In this document: positions 60,521 to 64,000 of the stretch, piece by piece
Position numbering within the stretch: position 1 is the first letter of the stretch
Layout: every line of letters begins with the position of its first letter
DNA from: Mesaphorura yosii
Lineage: Eukaryota > Arthropoda > Collembola > Poduromorpha > Tullbergiidae
Assembly: GCA_009869945.1 (NCBI GenBank)
Contig: WIXG01000225.1
Coordinates: 62,001-126,000 of the forward strand
Length of the DNA: 64,000 nt
Reading direction: 5' to 3'
Position numbers and translations under genes: made by a program
The notes under the pieces: generated by a model
Told to the model about the DNA's origin: nothing
Seen by the model: only the letters and a program-made list of their open reading frames with translations
Database searches by the model: none

Positions 60521-61799
60521 ATGGAGTCGATGCAGGATCTCGAAGTTAATATGCTAGAGCTTGAGCTGGAGGAAGGAGAAGTAATTCCGATGGATGACCA
60601 AGACTCTGAAGACAACATAAATGTGATTATGCATGAGAAGTCCGTACGTAACTTTCAAATTACAAATTCTATCAGTTCCATGATATATCACGACTCGCGA
60701 GTTCCTGCCTCTATTCGCTGTATGTCGAATGCTATTTTAGAGGCAAAGGCCGCCACCAGTTGCTGCCCATTGGACGAACATAAGCAAGAAATGGAGGGTA
60801 GAAGAATCGATAAAAGGTCGCATTGGAGGCGCTCATGCAACTCATGTTTCTGCTACCGCTGCTCAAGATCAACGAGAAATCATCAACTACGAGGAGGTAG
60901 TTGGAGGCAGAGCCCACGACAGGCTCGACTTTCAGCGGAGAAGACCCACAACAGGAGCAAAGCGGGAAGCCCGACGTGAACTCAATGAGATTAGTGATGA
61001 CTCCGACGGCGAAGACGAGGTTGAGTCAGAGATGGTTAACTATACAAAACGATTGTTGGGTCCACGAATGAAAATGTATGCTGACGAAGAAGAAGAGAAT
61101 CGACAACGGGTAGCAAAAATCAAGAGAATGTATGGCGGTAGTGGAAATTCCAAGGAAGAAAAGGGCAGGAGTTTGGTTGTGACAGTAGACGCTGACGATT
61201 ACGAAGAGGAGGAACGACCGCATCCGCGAGGCCGTCAGCACGAACACGAACTTAATTGCCGCCCTGGTTGCCATTGCCGATATGAAGATGAAACGCCGGT
61301 ACGCCGAGTTCAGTTTCCTCGTTCACCGTCGCCGTTTCCAATTAGGAACGTTTACCTTGCACGATGTGACGGTGAACATCATCGCATTCATCGCAGCCCT
61401 CGTTCTTTGTCCCCTGATCATCGTCGGAGTCGGCGCCGGCATCGAACCAGAGACCGAGGCGAGAGATCAGAGAGAACTCAGAGAACTGGAGTCTCTCGAC
61501 ATCAGAGCCTTAGTCGAAGTCACAGACACAGGCCCTCGGCCTATTCTTCGTCGCCGTCTCTGGATCGGCGTCCTGTGTCACGAAGAGTTGGAATGGCTGC
61601 TCGGTTGGACACTCGCCATAGAAGTCGATCGCGCACTCCCAGATCACGAAGAGGACGAGAAGATCACGCCTACGAACGCGAACGAGACCGGGAGGCCACT
61701 TACAGTAGGCAACTACGCCCACAAAATATCGGTTGTGTCTACCGAGGACCAACTAAACGTGACGACCGAAGAACTCCTATCAAAGAAAGACTAGGCTGA
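60521..61799 (+). CDS. Arginine/serine-rich nuclear-type protein
   Basis: Two exons, 60521-60643 and 60741-61799, join in phase 0 to 393 residues. The first exon is acidic (ELELEEGEVIPMDDQDSED). The second holds a mixed-charge region (ARRELNEISDDSDGEDEVESE), then a conserved-looking block RLLGPRMKMYADEEEENRQR, an acidic patch, and a long Arg/Ser/His-rich tail with repeated RS, SP and RSRSRTPRSRR runs, ending IKERLG. The MKMYADE block and the xRLG end recall parts of the cap-binding cofactor NCBP3, but the RNA-recognition part of NCBP3 is not visible, so no name is given. RS content suggests nuclear RNA processing. AATAAA follows at 61907. Confidence 0.7.
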
Positions 61800-62343
61800 T
61801 GGTGAGAAATTTCTAGTATCTTAGAGTAGTGGTTATATAAGAATATCTTGGGAGCATTGTTGTTTTGTTATGAACGTTATGATTACATTGTTTGCCAGCT
61901 AAAAAAAATAAAGTTAACGATTTCGAAGCATCAAAGCCTAAAAAGTTTCGTTCTTGGAAACTCAGCGATTTTCGGGATAGAGCACCAGTTTTCCAACTAG
62001 CAATATCAGTCTTGTTTGATTGCTCGACTTGAAGAATCATTTCGCATTATTCAAATTTTGATGGTTTCTTTACGCTTAAATTCTCTGATGCAGGGAATTG
62101 TGATGTGTGACGCAAGTAAGTGATTTTAATCACTAGCCACATCAAGAATTTATCGAAAGGAGAAAGTTGAAATTGAAATGCGTGTGTCATGTCCACAATT
62201 CTCGTGATTAAATTTACATATTTGATAAGGTCACAATTCGAATCTACAGATTATTATTAATAATTATACTTGAAAAAGTGTATGAAACGTTCCGCAATTG
62301 TACATGTAATACCTCTTGTTGCCGAGTACTTGATCCCTCGCGC
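61800..62343. other. 3' region of the RS-rich gene and spacer
   Basis: AT-rich, with no further coding sequence recognised up to the integrase relic. Confidence 0.5.
61907..61912 (+). terminator. AATAAA signal of the RS-rich gene
   Basis: AATAAA lies 108 bases after the stop of the RS-rich gene. Confidence 0.6.
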
Positions 62344-62640
62344 CTACAGCATTTTCTCGGCCCAGTGATTGTAAAATTTCCGCCCGAAATCATAATGAAT
62401 TCTTGAAGGTTTTGATCCACATTTGGTGAGTATTTTCTCAATCGCCACAGCCACTTTGGGACCCTTTTTCCCAGACTCAATCCACGCTTTGGGAGAGAAC
62501 ATGTCAATCATGAACAGAATGCACTTTTATTTCAAATTCTTCCGTGAGCGCTTCCTCTCCAAATCTGCCAAATCCATTCCGAATTGCTGCCCAGGACCAG
62601 CTACATACAATCTGTGGCAAGGAAAGTGGCGCCGTCTTGG
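62344..62640 (-). mobile_element. Degenerate DDE integrase fragment (Polinton-like or related)
   Basis: One minus-strand frame reads as about 98 codons of integrase core with a TAA near its middle and a TAG at the end. Landmarks in order: VAGPGQQFGMDLADL (first Asp region), KCILFMIDMFSPKAW, VAVAIEKILTKCGSKPSRI, and YDFGRKFYN where related integrases have D.G.EFYN. This matches integrases of Polinton/Maverick elements and related elements. No polymerase, capsid-like gene, terminal repeats or target duplication are seen nearby, so it is a dead remnant. Confidence 0.6.
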
Positions 62641-63301
62641 TTGATGAAGTACATACGTGGGAATTTGATGCAATTTCTACAAAGTACTAGTTGCCTCTTT
62701 TCACCTCTTGCTCGCGAAAAATGGTCAGCGCCAGAAATCTTCCAGCTTTGGGTATACTCGTGTAGCTATCCATAATACACATGATGAATTCTGTGCGGGC
62801 GCACTCGCCATCGCCATCTTGAACGTTAACGCTATCGAGTTTAACTCAGTTGATTCGTTCGTGTTCTCGGCAAGCAATAAAAAGCGTTAATACCTCATAA
62901 TTTTCATCAGTTAATTCTTAAATATGAACGACTTTCAAATCGAAATAGGTCGTCGACATTAAAACGTGCCCTTCATGTGGCACCAAGGAATTGCTATTCA
63001 TTTACTACGACGCAAGAGTTGATTCTGAATCGGAAGTCAAGGTTAAGAAGTCAAACTCTCAAGCAATATTGTAATTCCTTTAGAGTAGCAATTTATTGCG
63101 TGCGTCTGCATATTTCATTACAAATGAAGACCCGTGCCTCAATTTGCAGATTGGTGATAAATAATTAAACCTAGGTTTAAGCATAGTGTATCCGAATCCG
63201 CAATTTCAATTTCTGCTCCTGCTAGGTTATTAGCAAGTAGATAGAACTGTAGAGTACCCATGGCATTCATAGATCCATAAGCCCAGGGATCAAATCAATC
63301 T
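62641..63301. other. Spacer between integrase relic and receptor gene
   Basis: AT-rich, with no supported gene. Part of it may be further decayed transposon sequence. The promoter of the receptor-like gene is expected near the right end. Confidence 0.4.
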
Positions 63302-64000
63302 ATGTCTCAAATTATCGAGCGTTTGGCCGTTGCCCTTGCGAAGACGCTGAACCCTGCCAGGGTCCAGTCCTCAGCTCACCTGAGCTGGACGTTCTGGGCT
63401 TTGGACATCGCTTCTAGTTCGCTGTGGGTAAGTCCGGTTGCTTGGGACCGGACCCGAGAGGTGTTGGTGTCCTTGAAAGGCTGGTCTAAACTGAGTTGGG
63501 TCGTTGTGACCGTGATCGCCTGCTTCTTCAGCGTGGCGACTCTGGCCCAGGGCTGGAAAAATGCCATCTTCATGGGGGACGATGGAGAAGGCGAGCCCAA
63601 AGACACTCTCCGCCTATCCACCGAACTCATGCTTTCTCTTCTTTCCTCGGCTCATCTCTGCTTCGCCTTCCACGCTCTGGCTACCTGCGATACTTTTCCA
63701 ATTCTTCTAAACAGAATTGTCGACCTGTATCGCAAATTTAATGGTACGTCGCGTCATTAAGTTTTAAATTTCAAAGACATGCACTTTTGCACTTGGCGAC
63801 TTGATAATCTTAACTTGGCTTTAGACAAGTACTGCTTTGAGGACATTGAGCCCACGGGAGACGGGCTTTGCTGTGCTCTGATTCTGGCAACGCTCGCCTT
63901 CGTGACTGTCAGTCCTCTTGCCCTGGTCAGCGTGTTCCTCGTTCGCTGTGACATGAGCGTTGCGTCCATGCTGTTTTCGTCAACATGCGAGGATCAGAGC
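63302..64000 (+). CDS. Multi-span chemoreceptor-like protein (3' end outside window)
   Basis: Exon 1 is 63302-63743 and exon 2 starts at 63825 and runs off the window; the junction is phase 1 and consistent. Hydrophobic spans are visible at about 38-50 (weak), 60-80 (LSWVVVTVIACFFSVATLA), 108-125 (LMLSLLSSAHLCFAFHAL) and, in exon 2, LILATLAFVTVSPLALVSVFL. A short soluble linker with IVDLYRKFNDKYC lies between spans. This pattern resembles the N-terminal half of arthropod gustatory/odorant-type seven-span receptors, which are long expanded families with poor conservation. The diagnostic C-terminal motif is outside the window, so the family call is tentative. Confidence 0.5.

Overview
The window is a gene-dense piece of an invertebrate nuclear genome, most likely an arthropod. 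Genes carry short GT-AG introns with matching phases, on both strands, and end in AATAAA signals. The gene set points to an arthropod: a neuropeptide F (NPF) gene with a crustacean-like two-module layout, chemoreceptor-like and odorant-binding-protein-like (OBP-like) genes, and a GON-domain ADAMTS. A springtail or related hexapod or crustacean would fit, but the sequence alone does not prove it.

Layout, left to right. Positions 1-8356 (minus) hold a giant gene that runs off the left edge. Five small exons encode a degenerate glycogenin-like GT8 domain. They splice in frame into one uninterrupted exon of at least 7.1 kb encoding a reducing type I polyketide synthase (KS-AT-DH-MT-ER seen; KR and ACP would lie outside). 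Positions 12.2-20.4 kb hold housekeeping genes: LSM14 (+), a lipid-droplet hydrolase LDAH (-), a C-type-lectin gene with an in-frame stop (+), a GFA/CENP-V-like protein (+), NUBP1 (-), and a lone chemoreceptor-like last exon. Positions 24.2-27.4 kb hold an NPF gene whose in-frame cassette exon lets one gene make two alternative amidated C-termini. Positions 27.8-30.6 kb (-) hold an F-box/leucine-rich protein, followed by a small RING/coiled-coil protein (+).

Positions 32.7-36.4 kb hold a tandem pair (-) of secreted OBP-like proteins with long C-terminal extensions. Next are a PHD-finger protein fused to a catalytically altered non-LTR-retrotransposon-type endonuclease domain (37.9-39.9 kb), an SLC7-type amino-acid transporter (40.4-42.2 kb), and a 13-exon ADAMTS of the GON-1/ADAMTS9/20 type with a signal-anchor-like N-terminus (43.8-59.5 kb). 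The right end has an arginine/serine-rich nuclear-type protein, an integrase relic, and the first exons of a multi-span chemoreceptor-like gene cut by the window edge.

The genes do not form one pathway. The most unusual items are the GT8-PKS chimera, the two-module NPF gene, the extended OBP-like pair and the PHD-endonuclease gene. All exon models were built by eye from splice motifs, phase arithmetic and family motifs; no search or transcript data were available.
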